A DNA stretch of 64,000 nucleotides, taken from positions 1-64,000 of the forward strand of contig CAYQTE010000005.1 of NCBI GenBank assembly GCA_964420285.1. Reading direction: 5' to 3'. Below the pieces are notes generated by a model, which did no database searches, was not told where the DNA came from, and worked only from the letters and a program-made list of their open reading frames with translations. This DNA is from CAYQTE01 sp964420285 (GTDB lineage Bacteria > Planctomycetota > Phycisphaerae > Tepidisphaerales > Tepidisphaeraceae). Below are positions 40,789 through 49,420 of this stretch, piece after piece; positions within the stretch are counted from its first letter, which is position 1; each line of letters opens with the position of its first letter. Both the position numbers and the translations under genes were made by a program.

Positions 40789-43236
40789 ATGTTGAAGATG
40801 AAATCGAAAAACCGGCGAAAGCTCGCCGCTGGGGCGACGGCGTCTGTTATGGAGACGCTTGAGAAGCGTGTCTTCCTCTCCGCCGCTCCAGACGGGACTG
40901 TAACCTTCGTGTTGTCGATCAACGATGATGGATTCGGCGATTACGCCCCCAATGCGTTTGCGATCTACGCCATCGACGGAACCGTCAACGGCACGGCGGT
41001 CACGCCCAATTCCATCCAGGCCAATAACGGCGGGGTCGATGGCGGCATCAGCAACTTCAATGTCATCGTCGGCGGCGCCACTGCCGGGTCTCTCAATGAT
41101 GACATCTTCAACGGCACGACCTACACCGCGCATTCCGGTTCCGGCACCGGGCAATTGGCCAGCGACACCTACTACCTGTTGACGGATTCGGCCACTGGAA
41201 AGAAGGGCCCTGCGCGGGTCGAGGCCGGATTCACGTACGGGATTCTGAATAATGACAACAGCAGCACGGAGGTGGCGGCCGGTCAGGACGTGGTGGGCTC
41301 GCCGCCGTCGCTGCACAACGCCACAAAGGGCATCTCATCGACACTGATCATCTTCGGCCTGGGCCAGAGCGCAGGGGACATGCAGAATTTCGCCACCGCA
41401 ACCACCGGCAACAATCCAGGCGTGCCCAGTGGCACGACGTTCAGCGGCGGCGCTCCGGCCAGCTACCCGTACGCCGGCCCCGGCACGTTCACCTATGGCG
41501 GCAATACCTATCTGAGCAGCCTGCTGGTGGCCGACGGACACTATGTGACCGGCACGCCACCGACGATCGACACGGCGGACTCCTCGGCGGGTCTGCTGGC
41601 GGCCTACGACGAGGCGTACAACTCGTCAATCGGCGGCTGGACAGGGGCCGGCGCCGCAACGGTCGTGGCCGCCGTGACGCAAACACTGACCGCAACCGCG
41701 ACATCGACGACGACTTCGACGGCCGTCACGTCCAGCAATCTCTCCGCCACGTATGGCCAATCCGTCACGTTCACGGCAACTGTCACTCCCACCAGCGGCG
41801 TCGGCGAAACCGGAACCGTGCAGTTCCAGATCGACGGCACGAGCGTGGGCAGCCCGGTGGCGCTGAGCAACAATATCGCCACATATACGGCGTCGGGGCT
41901 GACGCCCGCTGACTATTCCGTGACCGCCATCTATAGCGGCGATTCCAATTTCACCGGCAGCACGTCGCCGACCTTCACGCAGAGCGTCGGCCTGGCGCCC
42001 ACGACGACGGCCGTCACATCCAGCAACGGCTCGATTACGTCCGGCCAGTCCGTGACCTTCACCGCAACCGTCACTCCCACCGGCGCCAGCGGCGAAACCA
42101 GCAGCGTGCAGTTCCAGATCGACGGCGGCAATACCGGCAGTCCGGTGGCCCTTAGCGGCAACACGGCCCAGTACACGCCCGCTTCGCCTTTGGCCATTGG
42201 CAGCCATTCCGTCGTGGCCGTCTACAGCGGCGACAGCGATTTCGCCACCAGCACGTCCCCGGCATTTTCACAAAGCGTCGCCAATCCATCCACGACGAGC
42301 GGCCCGCAGTCGCTGGCCATTACCGGGCAGCCGGGCAACGGCTCGGCCGGCAATGCGATCTCCACCGCCATGACCGTCGCGATTGAAGATGCCAACGGCA
42401 ACGTAGTCACGAATCAGACTTCCACGATTACGCTGAGTATCGCCAGCGGGCCCAGCGGTGCCGCTCTGGAAGGCACAACGGCCGTCGCCACGGTCAATGG
42501 CGTGGCGACTTTTACCAATATCTTTGCCAACGCCGCCGGAACTTACACGCTGACCGCAACCGACGCACCGCTGACGGGCACAACGTCTGCTCCATTTACA
42601 CTCTCCCAGCCCGCCGGCTTCGCCACGTTGACCAACGGCGCACTGCTGGTCAACGGAACCCCCGCCGCCGACACCATCACGCTGACCACCAGCGGCGCAA
42701 GCCTCATCGCCACGCTCAACGGCGTTAGTTCATCACCGATTCTGCTCGCCTCGATCGCGTCCATCGATGTCGAGGCCGGCGCCGGCAACGACTATGTCAG
42801 CCTCGGCGCCGGCGTCCCCGGTTCCAGTGTCCAGGGCGGCGCCGGCGATGACACCATCATGGGCGGGCCGGGCAACGACACCCTCGGCGGCGGCGCCGGC
42901 AACGACTCCATCTCCGGCGGACCCGGCGACGATTCCATCAAGGGCGGCATGGGCGACGATGTCCTGGCCGGCGGTAAAGGCAACGACACCATTTTCGGCA
43001 GTCTTGGCAATGACACTCTGCGCGGCGGCCTGGGCGATGATTCCCTCAACGGCGGGGCCGGCACCAACCAATTGTACGGCGGCCAGGGCAACAACACCTT
43101 CTACGCCGTCAATGGAACCGCCGACGAGATTTTCGCCGGCGCCGCGACCAACGACAGTGTCATCTACGGCCCGAACGATCACTACATCATCGAGACCGGC
43201 ATCATCCGGTCCGGGAACAAGACGCCGCTCGCGTAA
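40789..43236 (+). CDS. Large surface protein: planctomycete N-terminal motif, Ig-like repeats, RTX-type Ca-binding repeats
   Basis: This 815-residue protein lacks a normal signal peptide. It starts with a basic stretch and LEKRVFLSA (about 24-32), the planctomycete surface-protein motif. Residues about 35-280 form a domain also found in the gene at 63393 (SINDDGFG, IDGTVNG, VEAGFTYGILNNDNSS, GLGQSAGDMQ). Two near-duplicate bacterial Ig-like domains follow (about 309-400 and 404-497: SVTFTATVTPT, YSGDS), then a third Ig-like domain (504-606). Glycine-rich RTX nonapeptides (GGPGNDTLGG, GNDTIFGSLG) at about 682-769 should bind calcium. The last about 100 residues are nearly the same as those of the 55472 gene. 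The ATG at 40789 follows GGAGGG. Confidence 0.8.
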   Translation: MLKMKSKNRRKLAAGATASVMETLEKRVFLSAAPDGTVTFVLSINDDGFGDYAPNAFAIYAIDGTVNGTAVTPNSIQANNGGVDGGISNFNVIVGGATAGSLNDDIFNGTTYTAHSGSGTGQLASDTYYLLTDSATGKKGPARVEAGFTYGILNNDNSSTEVAAGQDVVGSPPSLHNATKGISSTLIIFGLGQSAGDMQNFATATTGNNPGVPSGTTFSGGAPASYPYAGPGTFTYGGNTYLSSLLVADGHYVTGTPPTIDTADSSAGLLAAYDEAYNSSIGGWTGAGAATVVAAVTQTLTATATSTTTSTAVTSSNLSATYGQSVTFTATVTPTSGVGETGTVQFQIDGTSVGSPVALSNNIATYTASGLTPADYSVTAIYSGDSNFTGSTSPTFTQSVGLAPTTTAVTSSNGSITSGQSVTFTATVTPTGASGETSSVQFQIDGGNTGSPVALSGNTAQYTPASPLAIGSHSVVAVYSGDSDFATSTSPAFSQSVANPSTTSGPQSLAITGQPGNGSAGNAISTAMTVAIEDANGNVVTNQTSTITLSIASGPSGAALEGTTAVATVNGVATFTNIFANAAGTYTLTATDAPLTGTTSAPFTLSQPAGFATLTNGALLVNGTPAADTITLTTSGASLIATLNGVSSSPILLASIASIDVEAGAGNDYVSLGAGVPGSSVQGGAGDDTIMGGPGNDTLGGGAGNDSISGGPGDDSIKGGMGDDVLAGGKGNDTIFGSLGNDTLRGGLGDDSLNGGAGTNQLYGGQGNNTFYAVNGTADEIFAGAATNDSVIYGPNDHYIIETGIIRSGNKTPLA

Positions 43237-43305
43237 GCGGTGGCGGCGTTTGGCACTGGGCGATTTTGCCAGTACCGGCGCGATTCGGTATGCTCAGACG
43301 GCATC

Positions 43306-44394
43306 ATGGGCGAATCAAGATTTCCACCGGCGGGCATCGAGACCAAATCATTCGGACATACGTCGCAAGGAGTTGCGGTCCTGGCTTTCGTTCTCAGCAA
43401 CGGGCAGGGCGCTTCCGTTGAAATCACCAATTACGGGGCGACCATCACCCGCCTGCTGGTACCCGACAAGGCCGGCCGCGTCGGCGATGTCGTGCTGGGA
43501 TTCGACAACCTTAGCGGCTACGAAAAGCACACGGCCTATTTCGGATGCGTGGCCGGGCGTGTCGCCAATCGCATTGCCCGCGGCACGTTCGTCGTCGACG
43601 GCCGGAAATACTCGGTGCCTGTGAATAACGGCCCCAATTCCCTGCACGGCGGCCTGCGGGCATACGACAAACGCATTTGGAAAGCGGATGCGTCGAATAC
43701 GCCCGTCGGGCCGGCCGTGCGATTGACGCTCGTCGATCCCGACGGCTCCGAGGGCTATCCCGGCACGGTGAATGTGACGGTCACATACACGCTGACGGGC
43801 GACAACGACGTCCGCATCGAATACCACGCCACCACCGACAAGCCCACTCCGATCAATCTGACCAACCACAGCTATTTCAATCTCAAGGACGGCGGCAGCA
43901 GCGGCATCGGCGGGCATGTGATGAAGCTTTACGCCACGCAGTATACGCCGGTCGATCCCACGCTCATCCCCACCGGCCGGATCGATCCCGTCCGCGGAAC
44001 GCCACTGGATTTCACGTCCGGCAAACCGATCGGCCGCGACCTGCAAGCCACCGGTGGCGACCCTTACGGATACGACCACAATCTCGTCCTGGACAGCCAG
44101 GACGCCTCGCTCGCCAAGGCCGCCGATGTCTACGAACCCGACCGCGGCCGGCACATGCAGGTCTGGACCACCGAACCGGGCGTACAGCTTTACACCGCCA
44201 ATTACCTGGATGGCTCCTTCGTAGGCAAGACCAACATCGCCTACCAGCGCCATAGCGCCTTCTGCCTCGAGACGCAGCACTATCCCGACTCGATCAATCA
44301 CCCGAATTTCCCCAGCACGCTCCTGCGGCCGGGGCAGGCTTTTCGATCGACGACCGAATACCGCTTCTCGACGGCCGGCAAATTGCCGTTCTGA
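43306..44394 (+). CDS. galM: Aldose 1-epimerase (galactose mutarotase)
   Basis: This 362-residue protein has the GalM motifs in order: ITNYGATITRLLVPD, the CVAGRVANRIARGTF loop, NGPNSLHGG, catalytic His in LTNHSYFNL and catalytic Glu in FCLETQHYPDSINHPNFP. It interconverts alpha and beta aldoses in the cytoplasm. Length and motif spacing are normal, so it is very likely active. The ATG at 43306 is taken; the frame to 43240 adds unconserved residues. It is adjacent to the RTX surface protein but not clearly linked in function. Confidence 0.9.
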   Translation: MGESRFPPAGIETKSFGHTSQGVAVLAFVLSNGQGASVEITNYGATITRLLVPDKAGRVGDVVLGFDNLSGYEKHTAYFGCVAGRVANRIARGTFVVDGRKYSVPVNNGPNSLHGGLRAYDKRIWKADASNTPVGPAVRLTLVDPDGSEGYPGTVNVTVTYTLTGDNDVRIEYHATTDKPTPINLTNHSYFNLKDGGSSGIGGHVMKLYATQYTPVDPTLIPTGRIDPVRGTPLDFTSGKPIGRDLQATGGDPYGYDHNLVLDSQDASLAKAADVYEPDRGRHMQVWTTEPGVQLYTANYLDGSFVGKTNIAYQRHSAFCLETQHYPDSINHPNFPSTLLRPGQAFRSTTEYRFSTAGKLPF

Positions 44395-44589
44395 TCCCGC
44401 TCGCCCGGCCGATGGAGGGAAACAGTCCATGTTATCGGCCGTTCTATTCGCGTCGGGCCTGTTGGGTGGCAAATATTGTCTGGACGGCGATGGGTCGTGG
44501 GGATAAGGTAACGCGGGCCAGGGACGGCGGAATCGGGCGGCCGGCTTGGGTTGGCTGCTGAATGATATCGTTGAGCGAGTCGTCCCATT

Positions 44590-46173
44590 ATGAGCGAAAC
44601 AGTACAACCCGCGACCAAATCGACGGCCACTGCCGCAGCGATCGAAAGCGACCAGGAATCCAGCGGAGTATGTCCGTTTTGCGGTACGGTCGTGGCGGCG
44701 CCGCAGTCGGCGTGTACGCGGTGCGGGATGGAGAACACGCCGGTCACGCGACAGGCGACGCGGGCCCGGCTGGGGCCGTGGTATGTGCTTCAGACGCGAA
44801 ACCCATCCGCGCCGGGGATGCGATACGCGACGCTGTTGTCGCTGGTGGCCAAGGGGCGGATCACGGCCAGGTCCATTGTCCGCGGCCCGACGACCAGTCA
44901 GTTCTGGAAGCCGGCCACGCAGGTGCGCGGGCTCAGTCGGCATTTTGCGGTCTGCTACGCCTGCGGCGGACATATCGCGCCGGCCGATAAGGCGTGCAGC
45001 CATTGCGAGCGGTCGCAGGAGCCGCCGGCCGATCCGGATGTGCTGCTCGACAGCGCAGACGGCGCGGCGCCGGCGGGGCGGATGGGCCCGGCGGTATTCC
45101 GGCAGGTGCCGCCCGAGGCGGCGGCTCTGGCGGCGATTTCGGGCGATGTGCCGGCCGCTGCCAATAGTGATCCGCTGGCGGTGCGCGCGGGGGATTCGAC
45201 CGGCTTGGCCTCGCCGGAATCGAAGAACGGTGGAGGCGCGGGCGATCCTTTGGCGCGAGCGAATACAGCGGCAAGTCGGCGCAAGGCGCCAGCGGGCGAT
45301 TTGACACCGAATTTGGGCAATTTGTCCGGGGCGGCGGGGCGGCCGGGTGGGGGTGGCGGCGATCCGATCGAGCCGGGGCGTGGCCGGGACGATGGCGAGT
45401 CCGAGCGGCCGATCGAGGACCGCATTCTCTCCCCGCGTGATCTTGCCGCTGCGTTCAGCATGGATTTCGACGCGCGGAAGCCGGCACGTCGTCGCCGCCG
45501 CAATACCGGCAGTCTCGTCGCGGTTTCGCTGCTGCTGGCATTTCTGGTGGCGGCGGTGGTGGTGCTGGCCGTTCCATCGTTGCGGACAAGTGTGCAATTT
45601 CAGTGCAATCAGTGGTATGAGGCCCTGGTGGCTGAACAGGGAATACCGACGATACCGCCGCCAATCTCGCCACCGCCGGCCACACCGGCCAAGGCCGCCG
45701 ATGGCGGGGGAACGACCAATGTCCATCCGGCGCCTGCGCCCGCTGGTGCAGGAATCGCGTCCGCGCCGGGCGGGGCACCGGCCGGATCGGGCACTGACCC
45801 ATCGCCGCGATCGCCATCGGCCGGTGGATCACTCGACGGGGCTTCGACGATCGCATCCGCCTCTGGTGGGACAAGTCCGCGATCGGCCGGTCCCGCGCAA
45901 TCGCCAGGCATTTCCACGCCACCGGTCGCTGATCCGATGGTTGCGCCGTCGCCGTCATCGACGCAGCCGGCGGATCGATCAAACCTGCCGGCCACCGATG
46001 CCGATTACGCCATGTCGAAATCGCTGCGAAACGCCGGCCTGGACGCCGAAAGCCGCGGCGATTATGCCGCGGCGGAGGCCGACTACGTAGCGATCGAAAG
46101 ACTCCCTCGCGAGGCCTGGACCCCCAACGTGGAACTGCTCCTGGCTCAGGTTCGGAAGAAGTTGAATAAATAA
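44590..46173 (+). CDS. Zinc-ribbon and GYF-like membrane protein of unknown function
   Basis: This 527-residue protein has an N-terminal zinc ribbon (CPFCGTVVAAPQSACTRCG). A GYF_2-like domain follows (LGPWYVLQTRNPSAPGMRYA, LVAKGRITARSIVRGPTTSQ). A second zinc ribbon (CYACGGHIAPADKACSHC) and a long disordered Pro/Ala/Gly-rich region come next. One membrane span (LVAVSLLLAFLVAAVVVLAV) near residue 310 precedes another disordered stretch, and a TPR-like helix pair (AGLDAESRGDYAAAEADYVA) ends the protein. It is probably an inner-membrane protein with a cytoplasmic N-terminus and a scaffold role. The ATG at 44590 was chosen as the first in frame. Confidence 0.5.
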   Translation: MSETVQPATKSTATAAAIESDQESSGVCPFCGTVVAAPQSACTRCGMENTPVTRQATRARLGPWYVLQTRNPSAPGMRYATLLSLVAKGRITARSIVRGPTTSQFWKPATQVRGLSRHFAVCYACGGHIAPADKACSHCERSQEPPADPDVLLDSADGAAPAGRMGPAVFRQVPPEAAALAAISGDVPAAANSDPLAVRAGDSTGLASPESKNGGGAGDPLARANTAASRRKAPAGDLTPNLGNLSGAAGRPGGGGGDPIEPGRGRDDGESERPIEDRILSPRDLAAAFSMDFDARKPARRRRRNTGSLVAVSLLLAFLVAAVVVLAVPSLRTSVQFQCNQWYEALVAEQGIPTIPPPISPPPATPAKAADGGGTTNVHPAPAPAGAGIASAPGGAPAGSGTDPSPRSPSAGGSLDGASTIASASGGTSPRSAGPAQSPGISTPPVADPMVAPSPSSTQPADRSNLPATDADYAMSKSLRNAGLDAESRGDYAAAEADYVAIERLPREAWTPNVELLLAQVRKKLNK

Positions 46174-46216
46174 TAGACGCCTCGCGCGGGCGACTTTGCT
46201 CAGGCGGGTTTGTAGC

Positions 46217-46233
46217 GTACACTTCAAGAGTAC
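46217..46233. promoter_or_regulatory. Palindromic operator of the Phd/PIN toxin-antitoxin genes
   Basis: GTACACTTCAAGAGTAC reads as GTAC-x-CTT-C-AAG-x-GTAC, an inverted repeat of 17 bases with one mismatched pair. It ends 19 bases before the antitoxin ATG at 46253. It is a typical site for Phd/AbrB-type autoregulation. Confidence 0.5.
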
Positions 46234-46252
46234 ACCAACGAGGAAGCCGCGC

Positions 46253-46492
46253 ATGCAAACTGTCACCGTCAAGCAGGCCCGCCAGGAACTCGCCCGCCTC
46301 CTCGATTCTGTCGAACAGGGCCAGTCCGTGGCCATCACGCGGCGCGGCCGTCAGGTCGCTCAACTCGTTCCTCCGCCGGCGGCTGGTGGCCGCAGACTGC
46401 CGGACATGCGGGAATTTCGCGCCACATTGCATCCACGAGGCAAGCCGTTGTCACAAATCGTGATCGAGCGACGTCGGCAAGAGCGATATTGA
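46253..46492 (+). CDS. Phd/YefM-family antitoxin
   Basis: This 79-residue protein has the Phd opening MQTVTVKQARQELARLLDSV, then GQSVAITRRGRQVAQLVPP, followed by a basic tail that would wrap the toxin. The start at 46253 is the natural one for the family. The toxin gene starts 4 bases after the stop codon. A palindrome upstream suggests that the pair autoregulates. Confidence 0.8.
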   Translation: MQTVTVKQARQELARLLDSVEQGQSVAITRRGRQVAQLVPPPAAGGRRLPDMREFRATLHPRGKPLSQIVIERRRQERY

Positions 46493-46495
46493 GCC

Positions 46496-46921
46496 GTGCC
46501 CTACATCGACACCTGCGTCCTCATGGCCTTTTACTGCCCGGAGCCGCTGAGCGACATCGCGGATGAAGCGATCTCCGCTGTCACCGAGCCAGTCATTAGC
46601 CCAATGGTCGAGTTGGAGCTCTTTGCCGCGATGGCATCCAAGGTGCGGACTCGGGAACTTACGCGGCCCGACGCCGATGCCGCAATGGGGCAGTTTCGGA
46701 CCCAAATAGATGACGGTTACTTCCGTGTCGTGACAATTGGGCGGCGCGAAATCGATCTTGCCAAGGACTGGCTCAGCCGCTTTACATCGCCGCTGCGAAC
46801 GCTGGATGCTTTGCACATGGCTGCAGCCTTCGCCAACAATGAGATTCTTCTCACGGCCGACAAAGCCTTGGCGAAGTCCGCTGCGGAATTCGGCGTACCT
46901 TGTACCCTTCTGACCCTGTAA
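46496..46921 (+). CDS. PIN-domain (VapC-like) ribonuclease toxin
   Basis: This 141-residue protein keeps the PIN acidic residues: Asp5 in MPYIDTCVLM, Glu39/Glu41 in VELELFAAM, Asp104 in RTLDALHMAAA and Asp122 in LLTADKAL. It should be a metal-dependent RNase inhibited by the Phd-like protein. The GTG start lies 4 bases after the antitoxin stop. A third small gene follows it by 18 bases. Confidence 0.85.
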   Translation: MPYIDTCVLMAFYCPEPLSDIADEAISAVTEPVISPMVELELFAAMASKVRTRELTRPDADAAMGQFRTQIDDGYFRVVTIGRREIDLAKDWLSRFTSPLRTLDALHMAAAFANNEILLTADKALAKSAAEFGVPCTLLTL

Positions 46922-46939
46922 TATCAGCCCGGTGCAAGA

Positions 46940-47149
46940 ATGAGTGATCTGCAAGGCCAAAAGCCCGAGCCCACTGCGTTAGACGATGTTCGTGCCGTGC
47001 GCGGGAAGATCGCGCGTCAACACGGCGGCGACCTGAAGGCGCACGTCGAGGAAGCCAACCGCATCGGAGCGGCGTGGCGGGCTAAGCACAATATCCAGCG
47101 GGTTCCGCTGCCGAAGAAGGGCCAGAAGCGCGAAACGACGAACGAATAG
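46940..47149 (+). CDS. Small charged protein downstream of the PIN toxin
   Basis: This 69-residue protein is rich in Lys, Arg and Glu: LDDVRAVRGKIARQHGGDLK and HVEEANRIGAAWRAKHNIQR. Length and composition resemble small proteins often found beside toxin-antitoxin pairs, but no family is recognised with confidence. Spacing of 18 bases to the toxin gene suggests one transcript. It could be a third component or an unrelated gene. Confidence 0.45.
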   Translation: MSDLQGQKPEPTALDDVRAVRGKIARQHGGDLKAHVEEANRIGAAWRAKHNIQRVPLPKKGQKRETTNE

Positions 47150-47167
47150 CGACCCCCTCCGCACCCC

Positions 47168-48220
47168 TTATAGCAACCGATCCCCCTTGCCCCTGGGAAT
47201 CAGCGTCAGCACCTTGGCGATGATTTGCTCGATTCCGATCCCTTCCGCCTCGGCGTTGAAATTCGGGACCAGCCGGTGCCGCAGCACCGGGGCGGCGACG
47301 GCCGCGATGTCCTCGATCAGCACGTGCAACCGGCCCTTCATCAGCGCCCGCGCCTTGGCGGCCAGGATCATGTATTGCCCGGCACGCGGGCCGGCGCCCC
47401 AGCTTAGCCAGTGACGCACGAAATCGCTGGCCCCGCTCTCGTTGGGGCGGGTGGCGCGCACGATATCCAGGGCGAATTCATACACCGGCTCGCTGACTGG
47501 CACGCGGCGGACGATCTCCTGCAACTGCACGATCTGCGCCGCCGTGATCACCGCCGTTGCCTTCCCCTCGCTTATGCCCGTTGTGCGCTTGAGCACCTCA
47601 AGCTCTTCATCGCGGCTGGGATAATCGGCCAGCACCATGAACATGAACCGGTCAAGCTGTGCCTCGGGCAGCGGATAGGTTCCCTCCTGCTCGATCGGAT
47701 TCTGCGTCGCCAGCACAAAGAACGGATCGGGAACATCCAGCGTCCGGTTCCCGGCCGTCACCTGACGCTCCTGCATCGCCTGCAACAGCGCCGCCTGCGT
47801 CTTGGGCGGAGTGCGGTTGATCTCATCGGCCAGCAGGAGATTTGCGAAGATGGGCCCGGCCTGAAACTCAAAGCGTCGCCGGCCGGTTTCCGGCTCTTCC
47901 TGCAGGATGTCGGTGCCGGTGATATCCGATGGCATCAGATCGGGCGTGAACTGGATGCGATGAAACGACAATTCCATCGCGGCCGCCAGCGTGGCGATGA
48001 TGCGCGTCTTGGCCAGCCCCGGCACACCCTGCACCAGACAATGCCCCCGCGCAAAGACGGCGATCAGGATTTCCTCGATGACCCGGTTCTGCCCGACGAT
48101 TACCTTGGCCAACTCAGCCTGCAAAAGCCCCGTCGCCCGCGCCAGAAACCGCGCCGCTTCCAGTTCCGCCGTTGTTCCGGCGTCGGATTCACTGCCCGTC
48201 TTGTTTTCAGCGACCGACAT
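47168..48220 (-). CDS. MoxR-family AAA+ ATPase
   Basis: This 350-residue protein has Walker A GVPGLAKTR and Walker B LLLADEINRTPPKTQAALLQ. It also has FVLATQNPIEQEGTYPLPEAQ (sensor 1 region) and the MoxR lid domain to the end. MoxR ATPases act as chaperones that help activate or insert metal-dependent or envelope proteins, often with VWA-domain partners. No such partner is visible here; instead it is the last gene of an operon with an ECF sigma factor and a single-span protein. The start follows directly after the previous stop. Confidence 0.85.
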   Translation of the reverse strand: MSVAENKTGSESDAGTTAELEAARFLARATGLLQAELAKVIVGQNRVIEEILIAVFARGHCLVQGVPGLAKTRIIATLAAAMELSFHRIQFTPDLMPSDITGTDILQEEPETGRRRFEFQAGPIFANLLLADEINRTPPKTQAALLQAMQERQVTAGNRTLDVPDPFFVLATQNPIEQEGTYPLPEAQLDRFMFMVLADYPSRDEELEVLKRTTGISEGKATAVITAAQIVQLQEIVRRVPVSEPVYEFALDIVRATRPNESGASDFVRHWLSWGAGPRAGQYMILAAKARALMKGRLHVLIEDIAAVAAPVLRHRLVPNFNAEAEGIGIEQIIAKVLTLIPRGKGDRLL

Positions 48221-49417
48221 TCACGGCTCCTGAACGCTGAGCGAAATGACCGACACATGCGATGGCTTTGCCGTCGGCAGACCCGACCGTCGGAACCGCA
48301 CGCCCAGATACAGCGGTTTCTGATTCGCGAATCCCAACGCGCCCGACCACACCGCGCGGCCGTCCGTTTCCACAAGAACCGAATTCCCGTCGATCACCAG
48401 TCGCACCGTCATTGCGTCACGGCCGTCGGCAATCGCGTCGGATCGCCCGTTGAATTGCCCATCGGGTAACACGACCTGCGGCCGGCGATTCTCGATCAGC
48501 CACGTCAATTCGTTGGGGCTGGTGGCCTGATCGTTGAAATCGCCACTGTCGGCCACGAAAACCTCGGGAATGAAATCCTCGGGCACCTGATCAAAGCGCA
48601 ATGTGACGACGAGTTCGACCGGCTGCCTGCCGGCTATCGGCGTGTCGGTGACGATTCCGCCCGCTTCCTCGCCGCGTCGAATTGGCGACCCCGCTCCGCG
48701 TGGCGCCGGCCCGCGATCGCCCGGATTGCGGTTCTCGCCCGCCCGCGCTCCGCCGCGAGGGCCCATGGCGCTGGCGTCAACGCCGCCGCCGTTGCGGGTC
48801 GTCGCTCCGCCGCCAATCGGACCGCGTCCGCCGATCGGCACACCGGCCGGCCCGGCGCCTCCTCCCCGGCCGGGCAGACTTCCCGGCCGCATAGCTTCCG
48901 CCGGCCGGAGTTCGCCGCTGGCGAAATCCAGCGGCAGCTTTCCTATCTGCCGCCATCCGGGCGGTACGCTGCCGCTCATCGGCGCTGCCAGGACCGTCTG
49001 GCCGAAGTACAAATTCGCCAGTGTTTCGGCCGATTTGATCTCCTCCGTGCCGCCGCCTCCATACAGGAACCAGACCAAAATCCCCAGCACGGCCAATCCG
49101 AGAACGGCCGATGCCATCGCGATCGATCCCGCCGAGGGCATTCTACCCGCGGTCGATTCCCCGCTGGCCACTTCATCCACGCCGCGCATCAGCTTCGACG
49201 TAAATCCCGCCCCGGCGCGTACCGAGCGGTATTCCCGACCGCTCTCCAGCCGCTCGCGAGCCTCGATGAGCTTTCGATATTGTTCCGCCTCACTGCCATT
49301 CTGGCTTCCCAGGCGCAAGAGGGCCTGGTGCCACGAGGGGCTGCCCGGACCGGCGCGCAAGGCGTCGGTGAGCAGTTCCAGAAATTGATCCGACTCGAAA
49401 TCGAGTGTCGTGGCCAT
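48221..49417 (-). CDS. Single-span membrane protein between ECF sigma factor and MoxR
   Basis: This 398-residue protein has a cytoplasmic helical N-terminus (1-95), a membrane span (MASAVLGLAVLGILVWFLYG) near residue 105, and a Gly/Arg/Pro-rich exported linker (about 180-250). A C-terminal beta-rich domain (VVTLRFDQVPEDFIPEVFVA, VRLVIDGNSVLVETDGRAVW) of concanavalin-like character ends it. The position right after an ECF sigma gene (3-base gap) and the membrane topology fit a sigma-regulating or sensor protein, though no canonical anti-sigma motif (such as HxxxCxxC) is present. It is co-transcribed with MoxR: stop and start are adjacent. Confidence 0.55.
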   Translation of the reverse strand: MATTLDFESDQFLELLTDALRAGPGSPSWHQALLRLGSQNGSEAEQYRKLIEARERLESGREYRSVRAGAGFTSKLMRGVDEVASGESTAGRMPSAGSIAMASAVLGLAVLGILVWFLYGGGGTEEIKSAETLANLYFGQTVLAAPMSGSVPPGWRQIGKLPLDFASGELRPAEAMRPGSLPGRGGGAGPAGVPIGGRGPIGGGATTRNGGGVDASAMGPRGGARAGENRNPGDRGPAPRGAGSPIRRGEEAGGIVTDTPIAGRQPVELVVTLRFDQVPEDFIPEVFVADSGDFNDQATSPNELTWLIENRRPQVVLPDGQFNGRSDAIADGRDAMTVRLVIDGNSVLVETDGRAVWSGALGFANQKPLYLGVRFRRSGLPTAKPSHVSVISLSVQEP

Positions 49418-49420
49418 TGG

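Noticed and set aside
43348..45726. A 792-codon open frame on the minus strand across the epimerase and zinc-ribbon genes
   Set aside because: It is antisense to two well-supported genes, is extremely rich in Arg/Gly/His and has no domain. Long antisense frames are expected at this GC content.
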